A stretch of DNA of 64,000 nt, taken from Candidatus Epilinea brevis. Lineage in GTDB: Bacteria; Chloroflexota; Anaerolineae; Epilineales; Epilineaceae. This document shows, one piece after another, positions 27,115 through 35,423 of this stretch; the first letter of the stretch is position 1; every line of letters starts with the position of its first letter. Where the stretch lies: the NCBI GenBank assembly GCA_016710785.1, contig JADJUE010000004.1:248001-312000 (forward strand), in the 5' to 3' direction. The translations under genes and the position numbers were made by a program. The notes beneath the pieces are model-generated. The model did no database searches and was not told where the DNA came from. It saw nothing but the letters and a program-made list of their open reading frames with translations.

Positions 27115-28515
27115 TCAACCCAAGGCCAGCCCCGCCTCGCGCCAGGCGTTGAGCCCGCCAGCCAGATTACCCACCTTGCTGAAGCCCGCCCGCAGCAGCA
27201 CGCTGGCAGCCACCGTGGAGCGGTGGCCGCTGCGGCAGGCGACGACGATCTCGGCATCGCGCGGCAACTCGGAGAGCCGCTCCGCAAGGTAGCCGCCCAT
27301 CAGGTGGCGGGCACCGGGAATGTGTCCGGCCTGGAACTCGTCGTCGTTGCGCACATCCAGCACCAGCAGGCCGTTGCCTTTGTCCAGATGGTCGGCCAGG
27401 GCGGCGGGCGACCATTGCGGCAGGGACTGCAGGGGATGTCCGGCGGCCGCCCAGGCCTCCGTCCCGCCGGCGAGATGCCCGACGAGATCGTCCAGACCCA
27501 CGCGCACGAAAGCCCGCTGCGCGGCGTCCAGGGTGGCGTCATCGGGGGCAGCGAGGATAATCGACCGATCGTAGGGCACCACCCAGGAAGCCCAGGTGCT
27601 GACCGAATCGCCGGCCCCGATGCCCAGGGCGCCGGGCACGTGTCCGGCCCCGAACTGTGCCTGCTCGGCAAGGTCGACCAGCACTGCGCCATCGGCCATC
27701 CGCGCCGCCACCTCGTCCGGGCCCAGGGCCTTGGAGCCCGGCAGCGTATGGAGGCTGGCCGGACCGGCGGCGTTGAGCACCTTCATCCGCCGGTAGTAGG
27801 GCGGGAAAGGCGGCACGTTGCCCAGGATGCGGGCGACGAAGGCTTCGCGGGTGAGCGCGGGGTCCAGATAGGGGTTGGCGATGCGCTCGAAACCCAGGGT
27901 GGACATGGGACGCCCGCTCATGCCGGCCCCGCACATGGACCCGGCGCCATGGGCCGGGTGGACCTCCAGGCCGTCGGGCAGGCCGGCCAGCTTCTGGGTC
28001 ACCGAGTCATAGAGCCGGTTGGCCAGGCCCCGCTTGGCCTCGTCGCCCAGCAGGTCCGGCCGGCCCAGGCTGCCCACGAAGAGGAAGTCGCCGGAGAGCA
28101 TGACCATGGGCACGGTGGCCGAGCGGTTGCCGTCGTAGACCAGGAAGCTGAGGTGTTCGGGGGTGTGGCCGGGGGTGTGCAGGGCCTGGACGCGGATGGC
28201 GCCCATGGTCACCGACTCGCCATCGCGCATCTCGGTATGCGGGAAGCTGGTCTCGTAGAGCTCGTTGTCATCGTAGGCCGACAGCCACAGTTCGGCGCCG
28301 GTCCGCTCGGCCAGGGCCTTGGCCCCGGAGGCGAAGTCCGCATGGATGTGGGTCTCCAGCACATAGGCGATGCGCAGGCCCTCGCGGGCGGCATACGCCA
28401 GGTACCCATCGATGTCCCGCCGCGGGTCGACGATGGCCACTTCGCCGGCGCCGGGGCAGCCGACGGCGTAGCTGTAATGGGACAGGCCCTTGTCTTCGAA
28501 GCGTTCCAGAATCAC
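27115..28515 (-). CDS. MBL-fold persulfide dioxygenase-like protein with two rhodanese domains
   Basis: A 466-residue protein. The metallo-beta-lactamase domain (about 1-250) has the metal motif THIHADF (HxHxD, about 55-61), HTPGHTPEHLSF and HPAHGAGSMCG, typical of the ETHE1/persulfide dioxygenase group, which oxidises glutathione or related persulfides to sulfite. Two rhodanese domains follow. The first (about 256-350) has ILAAPDD where the active Cys should be, so it is inactive; the second (about 365-466) keeps the active-site loop VVACRSGHRST. Sulfur detoxification or transfer is the likely role. The start is GTG at 28515 with AGGAG 8 bases upstream. It sits between the subtilase gene and the flavin oxidoreductase, all on the minus strand. 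Confidence 0.88.
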   Translation of the reverse strand: MILERFEDKGLSHYSYAVGCPGAGEVAIVDPRRDIDGYLAYAAREGLRIAYVLETHIHADFASGAKALAERTGAELWLSAYDDNELYETSFPHTEMRDGESVTMGAIRVQALHTPGHTPEHLSFLVYDGNRSATVPMVMLSGDFLFVGSLGRPDLLGDEAKRGLANRLYDSVTQKLAGLPDGLEVHPAHGAGSMCGAGMSGRPMSTLGFERIANPYLDPALTREAFVARILGNVPPFPPYYRRMKVLNAAGPASLHTLPGSKALGPDEVAARMADGAVLVDLAEQAQFGAGHVPGALGIGAGDSVSTWASWVVPYDRSIILAAPDDATLDAAQRAFVRVGLDDLVGHLAGGTEAWAAAGHPLQSLPQWSPAALADHLDKGNGLLVLDVRNDDEFQAGHIPGARHLMGGYLAERLSELPRDAEIVVACRSGHRSTVAASVLLRAGFSKVGNLAGGLNAWREAGLALG

Positions 28516-28629
28516 GCGGGGTCTCCTGGTGGGGTCGGCCGGATTGCACGGCCGCGGGCGGCGGAATGCAGTGGGTGATGATCGACGCCGGGACGGCAGC
28601 GACCGACTGTAACTCGGCCGCTTTCGAAC

Positions 28630-29982
28630 TCAGCGCAGCAGGAACCCCGTCACCACCGCAGCCAGGCAACCCGCCGGCGCAGCCGGCTCGTCAGGCGATG
28701 GCAAGCTGGGATCCCGCCGCGGATCCTCGCGCGACGGAGGCGGCGCGGGCGGCGTCCGCCCGGGGCCATGGCCACCAGAGCCGCCGCCCAGGGGCTCGCC
28801 CCGGCTGCCGGTGAAGGCGTGGTAGGCGTCGCCGCGGCCGGCGCCCTGGGCCAGGGGTTCGGTATCCGGCAGGGCCTCGGCACCGTCGACCAGACGGCGC
28901 TTGACCTCGGCCGGCTTCAGGCTGGGGTTGGCTTCCAGCACCAGGGCCACGGTGCCCGTAGCCAAGGGCGTCGCCTGGCTCGTGCCCGAAAGACCCGTGT
29001 AATGCGCGTCGAGCACCTCGCCCAGGGCCGTGCCCCCCGATCGGGCCGACACGATGCCCACCCCCGGAAAGACCAGGTCCGGCTTGGCCCGACCGTCACC
29101 CGTCGGGCCGCGCGAGGAAAAGCGCGCGATGCTGTCCGCCTCCGTGGCCGGGTCGCCCTCGCAGGCGCCTACCGTGATCACCTTCGCCGCGGCACCCGGC
29201 GAGCCCACCGTATGACCCGATGGGCCCAGGTTGCCCGCGGCGGCGCAGACGACAACGCCCTGGTCCACCGCCGCGTTGCAGAGATAGGACAAGGCATCCG
29301 TGCCGTCCGAAGGGAAGGGCGGGCCGCCCAGGCTGATGTTGATCACCTGGGCCCCCTGCTCCACGGCCCATTCCACGCCGGCCATGACCGTGCTGGTGCG
29401 GCCGTTGCCGGCCTCGTCCAGCACCCGGGCGATGATCAGCTCCGCATCCGGCGCCACGCCGCGGAAGCGGCCCTCCGAGGCCATCCCGCTGCCGCCGACG
29501 ATGCCCGCCACATGCGTGCCGTGCCCGTTGGGGTCGCGCGGCTTGGCGGCGTCGGGCCCGTCGGGAGCCACAAAGTCCCGCCAGGCCGAAATCCGGCCCG
29601 CGAAGTCGGGATGCTCCCCGTCGATGCCCGTGTCCAGGATGGCCACCTTCACCCCGCGGCCGGTGAATTCCGACTGCCAGACCCGCGGCACCGAAATCAG
29701 CGGCACCGCTTCGTCGAGCCAGCTATGCACCGGCAGATCCGGCCAGATCATGTCCACGGTGGGATCGTCGGAGAGGCGGGCGATCTCGGCCATGTCGGCG
29801 CTGAACGCACGGGCCGGCATCAGGCGGAACTGCCGGTCGACGCCGAAGCCGGACAAGGCGCCCATCTCGCCGCGGGCCACCGGTCCCGGACGGGTGCGGA
29901 CGATGATGGGCATCGGCTGGGGATCGACGCTGGCGATGCTGACGACACTGCTGAGCGAGTTGTGGAGCTTGGCCGGATTCAT
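28630..29982 (-). CDS. Subtilisin-like serine protease (S8)
   Basis: A 450-residue subtilase. The catalytic triad is seen as AILDTGID (Asp), NGHGTHVAGI (His) and LSGTSQATP (Ser), with the oxyanion-region AAAGN. The N-terminal ~90 residues look like an I9-type prodomain (PIIVRTRPG ... FGVDRQFRLMPARAFSADM). There is no hydrophobic signal peptide, so it may be cytosolic or leave by another route. The C-terminus is a Gly/Pro-rich tail ending in a short hydrophobic stretch (CLAAVVTGFLLR). It begins 8 bases after the stop of a standalone I9-like gene, so the two are surely co-expressed. Confidence 0.9.
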   Translation of the reverse strand: MNPAKLHNSLSSVVSIASVDPQPMPIIVRTRPGPVARGEMGALSGFGVDRQFRLMPARAFSADMAEIARLSDDPTVDMIWPDLPVHSWLDEAVPLISVPRVWQSEFTGRGVKVAILDTGIDGEHPDFAGRISAWRDFVAPDGPDAAKPRDPNGHGTHVAGIVGGSGMASEGRFRGVAPDAELIIARVLDEAGNGRTSTVMAGVEWAVEQGAQVINISLGGPPFPSDGTDALSYLCNAAVDQGVVVCAAAGNLGPSGHTVGSPGAAAKVITVGACEGDPATEADSIARFSSRGPTGDGRAKPDLVFPGVGIVSARSGGTALGEVLDAHYTGLSGTSQATPLATGTVALVLEANPSLKPAEVKRRLVDGAEALPDTEPLAQGAGRGDAYHAFTGSRGEPLGGGSGGHGPGRTPPAPPPSREDPRRDPSLPSPDEPAAPAGCLAAVVTGFLLR

Positions 29983-29990
29983 GAGAACGG

Positions 29991-30350
29991 TCAGCTCGCT
30001 GCCGGCTCGCAGGCGGCCACCGGTCGCACAGCCTCGATGCGCTTGATCATCGGCAGGCGCACCAGACCACGGATCGCCGCCGCCGTCGCCCGCACCGACA
30101 CCGAGTTGATCAGACGATACTTATGCCCCACGGTCACGCCAGCGGGCAGCTGGGCCAGGAGCGTCTCGAGGCCGGCGGCCGACACCAGGATGGCCTCGAA
30201 CTCTTCGGCCGGGTCGCCGCTCAGGGACCGCCACAACTCCGGATCAACCTGCGCCGGCGCAACAGCTGCCGCTCCGGCTGCAGCTTCAAGGCCGGCACTG
30301 TCCGGGATCACCTGCACCGACTGGGATTTGGAGGATTGGGTACGACTCAT
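29991..30350 (-). CDS. Standalone inhibitor I9-like (subtilase prodomain-like) protein
   Basis: A 119-residue protein with a disordered Ala/Gln-rich first half and a compact second half. The pattern VTVGHKYRLINSVSVRATAA, then IRGLVRLPMIKRIEAV, resembles the C-terminal half of I9 prodomains ('hrY...NgfsvrltaaqiarLaklPgVkrVe'). I9 domains fold and inhibit subtilases. Placement 8 bases before the S8 protease gene suggests it acts in trans as inhibitor or folding helper, although the protease also seems to carry its own prodomain. There is no signal peptide, matching the protease. It follows the RlmD-like gene by 29 bases. The family call is by eye and moderately secure. Confidence 0.6.
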   Translation of the reverse strand: MSRTQSSKSQSVQVIPDSAGLEAAAGAAAVAPAQVDPELWRSLSGDPAEEFEAILVSAAGLETLLAQLPAGVTVGHKYRLINSVSVRATAAAIRGLVRLPMIKRIEAVRPVAACEPAAS

Positions 30351-30379
30351 GGTGCTGCCTCTTGGACGGCCGAAAGGGC

Positions 30380-31690
30380 TCAGGAGATCCGCGCTTCGCG
30401 CGTGAAGCGATTGACGGTTTCAATATGGTGGGTCTGCGGAAACATGTCTACGGGCTGACTGGCTTCGAGCACCCAGCCCGCTTCCGCCAGGCGGCGGGCG
30501 TCGCGGGCCATGGTGGCCGGATCGCAGCTTACGTAAATCATTGTACCGGCCGCAGCTTGGGCCAGCAAGCCCAAGGTGTCGCGGTCGACGCCGGCGCGCG
30601 GCGGGTCCAGCAGGATGCAATCCGTGCTCCGCCCCCCGCCTTCGTCCAAGGCCCATGCCAGCCCCTCGGCCGCCGGTGCTTCCACCAGTTGCAGATGCTC
30701 CAGCCCAGCGGCATTGTCCACCGCGGCGGCCACCGCCGGCCCGTACGACTCGACAGCCACGACCTCGGCGAAGCGATCGGCCAGCAGCACGGCGAAGGTT
30801 CCCACCCCGCTGTACAGGTCGATGAGCCGTGCGCCGCCCATCGGCAACCAGGCGCGCACCTGCGCCACCAATCGCTCGGCCATCGCGGTGTTCACCTGGA
30901 AGAAGCCGGCGGCGGGCACCATGAAGCTGTGGCCACCCAGCTGCTCGACCAGGAAGGGTCGGCCGGCGGCCACATGGACCGCACCGGTCTGCGGATCGAC
31001 GAGGGTCACCGAAACGTCCAGCTCCACGTCGACCTCGGCCAGCTCCTCGGCGGGAGCGTGGATGGCGATCAGGCGATCGCCGGTGGCGGTGCCGGCGCGG
31101 AGGGTGATCTCGATGCCGTCGGGCAGGTCCATGTCCAGGCAGGACAAGAGGTCCACCACCAGCGGATGGGCGATGGGGCATTCGGTGATGGGCAGCAGGC
31201 TACGGCCGTCAAGGGCCACCAGGGCCGGCCGGCCGCCGGCCAGACGCACCCGCAGCTGGTTGCGGTAACCCCAGGGATGGTCCATGCCGAGGGTGGGCGC
31301 CACGGGGGGATCCGCCAGGCCCCCGATGCGCGCCAGGCAGTCGCGCACCACATCCGCTTTGTAGGCCAGCTGCGCCGCATAGGTGGCATGCTGCCATTGG
31401 CAGCCCCCGCAATGGGCGGCCGGCAGCCGGCCGCGCTCCGGCCAACCGCCGAAATGCGGGCAAGCCGCATGGGCCAGGCGCGCCGCGCTGGGCGGCACCG
31501 GCAGCGACACCATGGGCGAGCGGACGAAGCGGCCAGGCCCGGGCGCGGCGATGGCCACCGTCTCCCCCGGCAGGGCTCCGTCGACAAAGGCCACCCGGCC
31601 ATCTGGCAGGCGGCCCACGCCCTCGCCGCCGTTGGCCATGCCCTGGATGGCCACCTCGACCGTCGCCGAAGGGGCGACGTCGCCGGTCAC
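30380..31690 (-). CDS. 23S rRNA (uracil-C5)-methyltransferase, RlmD/TrmA family
   Basis: A 436-residue class I SAM-dependent methyltransferase. The N-terminal TRAM-like segment (VEVAIQGMANGGEGVGRLPD) is followed by Cys residues of the [4Fe-4S] motif, including CGGCQWQH. The C-terminal domain holds LYSGVGTFAVLLAD (SAM loop), DCILLDPPRAGVDRD and the catalytic Cys in YVSCDPATMARD, with the last stretch HHIETVNRF. The family methylates C5 of specific uridines in 23S rRNA or tRNA; RlmD-like and tRNA specificities cannot be separated here. The start is GTG at 31690, overlapping the kinase stop by 4 bases (GTGA). Confidence 0.9.
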   Translation of the reverse strand: MTGDVAPSATVEVAIQGMANGGEGVGRLPDGRVAFVDGALPGETVAIAAPGPGRFVRSPMVSLPVPPSAARLAHAACPHFGGWPERGRLPAAHCGGCQWQHATYAAQLAYKADVVRDCLARIGGLADPPVAPTLGMDHPWGYRNQLRVRLAGGRPALVALDGRSLLPITECPIAHPLVVDLLSCLDMDLPDGIEITLRAGTATGDRLIAIHAPAEELAEVDVELDVSVTLVDPQTGAVHVAAGRPFLVEQLGGHSFMVPAAGFFQVNTAMAERLVAQVRAWLPMGGARLIDLYSGVGTFAVLLADRFAEVVAVESYGPAVAAAVDNAAGLEHLQLVEAPAAEGLAWALDEGGGRSTDCILLDPPRAGVDRDTLGLLAQAAAGTMIYVSCDPATMARDARRLAEAGWVLEASQPVDMFPQTHHIETVNRFTREARIS

Positions 31691-32244
31691 GCGCCGTCCT
31701 CGCGCCGCGGCAGGCCAAGGTGCTGGGCGATGGCCAGGGCAGCCTCCTGGGGGGCCAGGCGATCGGTGTCCAGCGCCAGGCTCTCGCGCCCCGGCAAAGG
31801 CTGCAACAGGTCCCTGGCGGCCAAAAGCGCCGCAAGCTCCTCTGGTCGACGCAGCTTGTGGTGGTCCGCGCGCGACGGTTCCGCCACGCGGGCCAGCAAG
31901 GTCGCCGGCCGGCAGAACAGACGCACAGGCAGCAGGCGACCGCCATGGTCGTCCTCGACAATGGCCGACAGCTCGTCCACGAACACCTGCTCATCATCAC
32001 CGCCGCCGTAGACATAGGTGAAGATCAGCCCTTGCGCACCGGCCTCGGCGGCCGCCTGCACGCATTGGTAGCGCAGTCCTGTGACCAGGCGCTGGAAAGG
32101 CGCCGAACCGAAGGGGAAGAAGAGCAGTCCGAGATCGACCGTCAGATGGTTGTGGAAGAGCGGATAGCCCGTCAGCTGCGAGAGCTGCGCCCCCACGGTC
32201 ATCTTGCCCACCGCCGGTGGCCCGTAGAGCAACACCAGGTTCAT
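31687..32244 (-). CDS. P-loop NTPase/small kinase-like protein
   Basis: A 185-residue protein starting MNLVLLYGPPAVGKMTVGAQL, where GPPAVGKMT is the Walker A motif. FHNHLTVDLGL and a basic LID-like stretch (RVAEPSRADHHKLR) resemble shikimate/gluconate-type small kinases, but the substrate cannot be named. The ATG at 32244 overlaps the gatB stop (ATGA), and its own stop overlaps the methyltransferase start, so gatB, this gene and the methyltransferase are tightly coupled. An upstream extension in the same frame overlaps gatB and is not used. Confidence 0.75.
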   Translation of the reverse strand: MNLVLLYGPPAVGKMTVGAQLSQLTGYPLFHNHLTVDLGLLFFPFGSAPFQRLVTGLRYQCVQAAAEAGAQGLIFTYVYGGGDDEQVFVDELSAIVEDDHGGRLLPVRLFCRPATLLARVAEPSRADHHKLRRPEELAALLAARDLLQPLPGRESLALDTDRLAPQEAALAIAQHLGLPRREDGA

Positions 32245-33740
32245 TCGGACGCCTCGCTGTCCGCGGCGTGCCGCGCATCCGGTGGCGCCCCCAGGGCCGC
32301 CTCGACCATCGCCCGCACCCGCGCGGTATCGGCCTTCCCGCCACTGGCCTTCATGACCGCGCCGATCAGGAAGCCCTGAACACCCGTTTTGCCGGCCCGC
32401 CAATCGGCCACCGCCTTCGCGTTGGCGGCCAGGGCCCCTTCTACCCAGGCTGTCAGCAGGGTCTGGTCGTCCACTTGCTCCAGCCCCTCGCGGGCGACGA
32501 TGGCCGGGGCACGCTCGCCGCTGGACAGCATCCGCGCCAGCAGACCCTTGCCGGTCGAAGCGCCGATGCGCCGCGCTTCCACCATGCCTACCAGCTCCGC
32601 CAGGGCATCCGGCGCGACGACAGCGGCGGCGGCCTCCATCTCCATACCGGCGCTGTTGAGCAGGGCAAACAAGGGGCCAACCATCCAGGCGGCGAGTGCC
32701 CGCGGCGCCTCCGGCAAAGCCTGCAGGGCCAGCTCGAAGTAATCGGCGGTAGTCCGGTTGCGGGTGAGCAGGCGGGCTTCGTCGGCTCGTAGTCCCAGCT
32801 GGATCTCGAATCGGTCGCGTCGCTGCCAGGGCAGTTCCGGCACGAGCGCCGCGGCGGCCGAGCGTAGGCCCTCGGGTAGGACCAGGGGCGGCAGGTCCGG
32901 CTCCGGGAAGTAACGGTAGTCGGCCGCCTGCTCCTTGCTGCGCTGGCCCACGGTGCGCCCTTGGTCCTCCAGCCAGCCGCGCGTCTCATGCTTGATCGTC
33001 TGCCCCGCTGCCAACAGCCGGGCCTGGCGGACCTGCTCGTAGACCAGCGAATCCCTGACCGCAGTGATGGTGTTGAGGTTCTTCACCTCCACCTTGGTGC
33101 CCAGGGCTTCCTGACCTGCCGGGCGCAGCGAGCAGTTGACATCCACGCGCAGCGCACCATCGGCCATGCGGCCGCTGGAGACCCCCAGCCAGCGCAGCAG
33201 TTGCCGCAGGGTCTCGATGTAGAGCGCCGCCTCGTCCGGCGTGCGCAGGTCGGGTCGGGTGACGATCTCTACCAAGGGCAGTCCGGAGCGGTTGTAATCG
33301 ATGAGGCTGGCATGGGCGCCGTGCTCCAGCTTGCCGGTGTCCTCCTCCAGATGCAGGCGCTCGATGCGCACCAGGCGCCGCTCGCCGCCGGTCCCCAGGG
33401 GCAGGGCCCCATCCGTGCACAAGGGCCGACGGTACTGGCTGATCTGATAGCCCTTGGGCAGATCGGGATAGAAGTAGTTCTTGCGTTCGAAGCGGGTGGC
33501 CTCATGCACCTCGCAGCCCAGGGCCAGGCCCAGGCGAACCGCCAGGGCCACCGCCTGCGCGTTGGTCGCCGGCAGGGCACCGGGCAAGCCCAGGCAGGTG
33601 GGGCAGCAGAGGCTGTTGGGCTCGGCGCCCGCGGCGCCGGCGGCACAGGCGCAGAACATCTTGCTGGCGGTGGCCAGCTGCACATGCGTCTCGAGGCCGA
33701 TGACCAGCTCGTAGCCGTCAGCAGGGTTGTCGGTGGCCAT
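32241..33740 (-). CDS. gatB: Aspartyl/glutamyl-tRNA(Asn/Gln) amidotransferase subunit B
   Basis: A 499-residue GatB. The N-terminal YELVIGLETHVQL, the zinc-binding Cys set (FCACAAG ... SLCCPTCLGLPG), RKNYFYPDLPKGYQISQY, EEDTGKLEH, DYNRSGLPLVEIVT and the tail domain (YqeY-like, ending near GGKADTARVRAMVEAALG) are all present. GatCAB amidates Glu-tRNA(Gln) and Asp-tRNA(Asn). No gatA or gatC is adjacent; they must be elsewhere. The ATG at 33740 is chosen as the start of the conserved domain. It leads the five-gene minus-strand group to the subtilase and has a large palindromic element upstream. Confidence 0.96.
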   Translation of the reverse strand: MATDNPADGYELVIGLETHVQLATASKMFCACAAGAAGAEPNSLCCPTCLGLPGALPATNAQAVALAVRLGLALGCEVHEATRFERKNYFYPDLPKGYQISQYRRPLCTDGALPLGTGGERRLVRIERLHLEEDTGKLEHGAHASLIDYNRSGLPLVEIVTRPDLRTPDEAALYIETLRQLLRWLGVSSGRMADGALRVDVNCSLRPAGQEALGTKVEVKNLNTITAVRDSLVYEQVRQARLLAAGQTIKHETRGWLEDQGRTVGQRSKEQAADYRYFPEPDLPPLVLPEGLRSAAAALVPELPWQRRDRFEIQLGLRADEARLLTRNRTTADYFELALQALPEAPRALAAWMVGPLFALLNSAGMEMEAAAAVVAPDALAELVGMVEARRIGASTGKGLLARMLSSGERAPAIVAREGLEQVDDQTLLTAWVEGALAANAKAVADWRAGKTGVQGFLIGAVMKASGGKADTARVRAMVEAALGAPPDARHAADSEASE

Positions 33741-34284
33741 AGAACAGAGATCCTCGTGATAGACCGATACTGCTGGTAAACGTTGTGGTCTGCTGTGTGG
33801 CGGTTTGGAACCGACCAGATCGCGCCGCCCCAACCGCCCGGGGGCAAAGCAGCCCCGGGCTCTTCCATCGGGATGTCCCTGCGGGACGGTACAACCATTG
33901 CGGAAGTCGTGGCTACCATGCGAAATCACGACAGAACCGTCCCCGTAGGGGACATTCCAATGGTAGAGCCCGGGGCTGCTTTGCCCCCGGGCGATCGGGG
34001 CGGCGCGATTTTGCAGGGATTCTCGACCGTCCGACCATTCACTTAAGGTTTGCCAACGGTATCATAGACCGTCCGGGGGGCGGCGCCGCCCGGTAGCCGC
34101 ACTCCCCGCTTTCAGCGGATGCCGCAGACGCACATTCTAGGGACGGGGGTCGACCGGGGCCAGCCGAGACCCTCTCCCAGCCGCGCGGTCACCAGCCCGG
34201 CCTGGCGATGGTATGATGGAAGGACGCGTCGCCGACCGTCGGCCTCGCCATTGTTCTTCGCCATTCCCCACCGTGGACCCCGAC
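33741..34284. other. 544-base intergenic region between gatB and proline dehydrogenase
   Basis: Divergent gap. It holds the inverted-repeat element at 33819-34009 and, near the downstream gene, a TATGAT hexamer (34212-34217) that could be a -10 for proline dehydrogenase without a good -35. No coding potential was found; open frames here only cross the palindrome. Confidence 0.6.
33819..34009. repeat. REPIN-like long inverted repeat
   Basis: Arms 33819-33890 and 33936-34009 are inverted copies differing by about five mismatches and one 2-base gap by eye. Each arm itself contains a GCCCGGGG/CCCCGGGC hairpin around CAAAGCAG. The 45-base spacer adds a third pair, GTCGTG (33906-33911) with CACGAC (33927-33932). 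The overall plan, two inverted hairpin units plus a spacer, is that of a REPIN/BIME or small MITE. It sits upstream of gatB. Confidence 0.7.
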
Positions 34285-35274
34285 ATGCATCAGCCCCCCA
34301 CAGCCGCGCCCAGCTCTCCGCTCGCTCCGTACCTGCGCAAGGCCTTCCTCTTCCTGTCCAGCTCTCCGCGGCTGGGCCGGGCGGTCACCGACAGCCGGCT
34401 GGCCTGGCGGGGCGCGCGGCGCTTCGTCGCCGGACAGACCGTGGAACAGGCCATCGCCGTCGTTCGCGAGCTCAACAACCAAGGGCTGACGGCCAGCCTG
34501 GACCATCTGGGAGAGAACATCAGTCGGCTGGAGGACGCGCGGCAGACGGCCGACGCCTACCTGCTGGCCATCGACCAGATCTGCGCCTCGGGCGTGCGCT
34601 CCGGCGTCTCGCTGAAGCTCACGGCCCTGGGCATGGACCTGGGGCCGGAGGTGGCAGAGGAGCAGTTGCGCCGCATCCTTGCCGCCGCCGCCAAATCCCA
34701 ACCGGTGCCTTTCGTGCGCATCGACATGGAGGGCTCGGCCTACACCGAGCCCACGTTGGCCTTGTTCCACCGCGTCCACGCCGATTTTGCGCGGGTGGGG
34801 GTGGTGGTGCAGGCCTACCTCTACCGGACGGCGGGCGATGTCGAACGGCTCGTCGCGGAGGGCAGCGGACCGCGGCTCTGCAAGGGCGCCTACCTCGAAG
34901 GCCCCGAAGTGGCCTGGCCGCGCAAGGAGGATGTGGACGCCAGCTACCTGCGGCTGGCCGGTCGCCTGCTCAGCCCCGCGTCCCGGGATCGAGGCGTGTA
35001 CCCGGCCCTGGCCACCCATGACCCGGCGATCATCGAGGCGGTCAAGCAGTTGGCCTCCAAGCTGGGCATTTCACGCGACGCCTTCGAGTTCCAGATGCTG
35101 TACGGCATCAGACGCGACCTGCAGCTGGCCCTGGTGAAGGAGGGCTACCGGGTGCGTGTCTATGTTCCTTATGGCCGCCAGTGGTATCCCTATTTCATGC
35201 GCCGCCTGGCGGAGCGGCCGGAGAACCTGGCCTTCGTCCTGCGCAGCCTCTTCAGCGAGAGCCGCCGGACCTGA
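34285..35274 (+). CDS. Proline dehydrogenase
   Basis: A 329-residue stand-alone FAD-dependent proline dehydrogenase, the bacterial single-domain form, which oxidises proline to pyrroline-5-carboxylate and passes electrons to quinone. Family signatures are VRELNNQGLTASLDHLGE, GVSLKLTALGMDLG, VRIDMEGSAYTEPTL, CKGAYLE, YPALATHDPAII, FEFQMLYGIRRDLQ and VRVYVPYGRQWYPYFMRRL. The ATG at 34285 is used; an in-frame ATG at 34213 would add 24 unlike residues and overlaps a possible -10 element. No pyrroline-5-carboxylate dehydrogenase gene is nearby. Confidence 0.92.
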   Translation: MHQPPTAAPSSPLAPYLRKAFLFLSSSPRLGRAVTDSRLAWRGARRFVAGQTVEQAIAVVRELNNQGLTASLDHLGENISRLEDARQTADAYLLAIDQICASGVRSGVSLKLTALGMDLGPEVAEEQLRRILAAAAKSQPVPFVRIDMEGSAYTEPTLALFHRVHADFARVGVVVQAYLYRTAGDVERLVAEGSGPRLCKGAYLEGPEVAWPRKEDVDASYLRLAGRLLSPASRDRGVYPALATHDPAIIEAVKQLASKLGISRDAFEFQMLYGIRRDLQLALVKEGYRVRVYVPYGRQWYPYFMRRLAERPENLAFVLRSLFSESRRT

Positions 35275-35423
35275 TCCCTGTCGGGCCAGACGACTGCAAG
35301 CCGGACGGAACCTTGTCCGTCAGGTTGCTGACCGTCCGGTTGCGGCCGGCCGGCCCGGCCCCTCACCCCCTATTCGAAGGTCCCGCAGCCGGCGGGCCCA
35401 TTCCCGTCCCTGCGAGGTGGAGC

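Noticed and set aside
33783..34096. Small open frames in the gatB-proline dehydrogenase gap
   Set aside because: They are made of the inverted-repeat arms and have no ribosome binding site or conserved composition.
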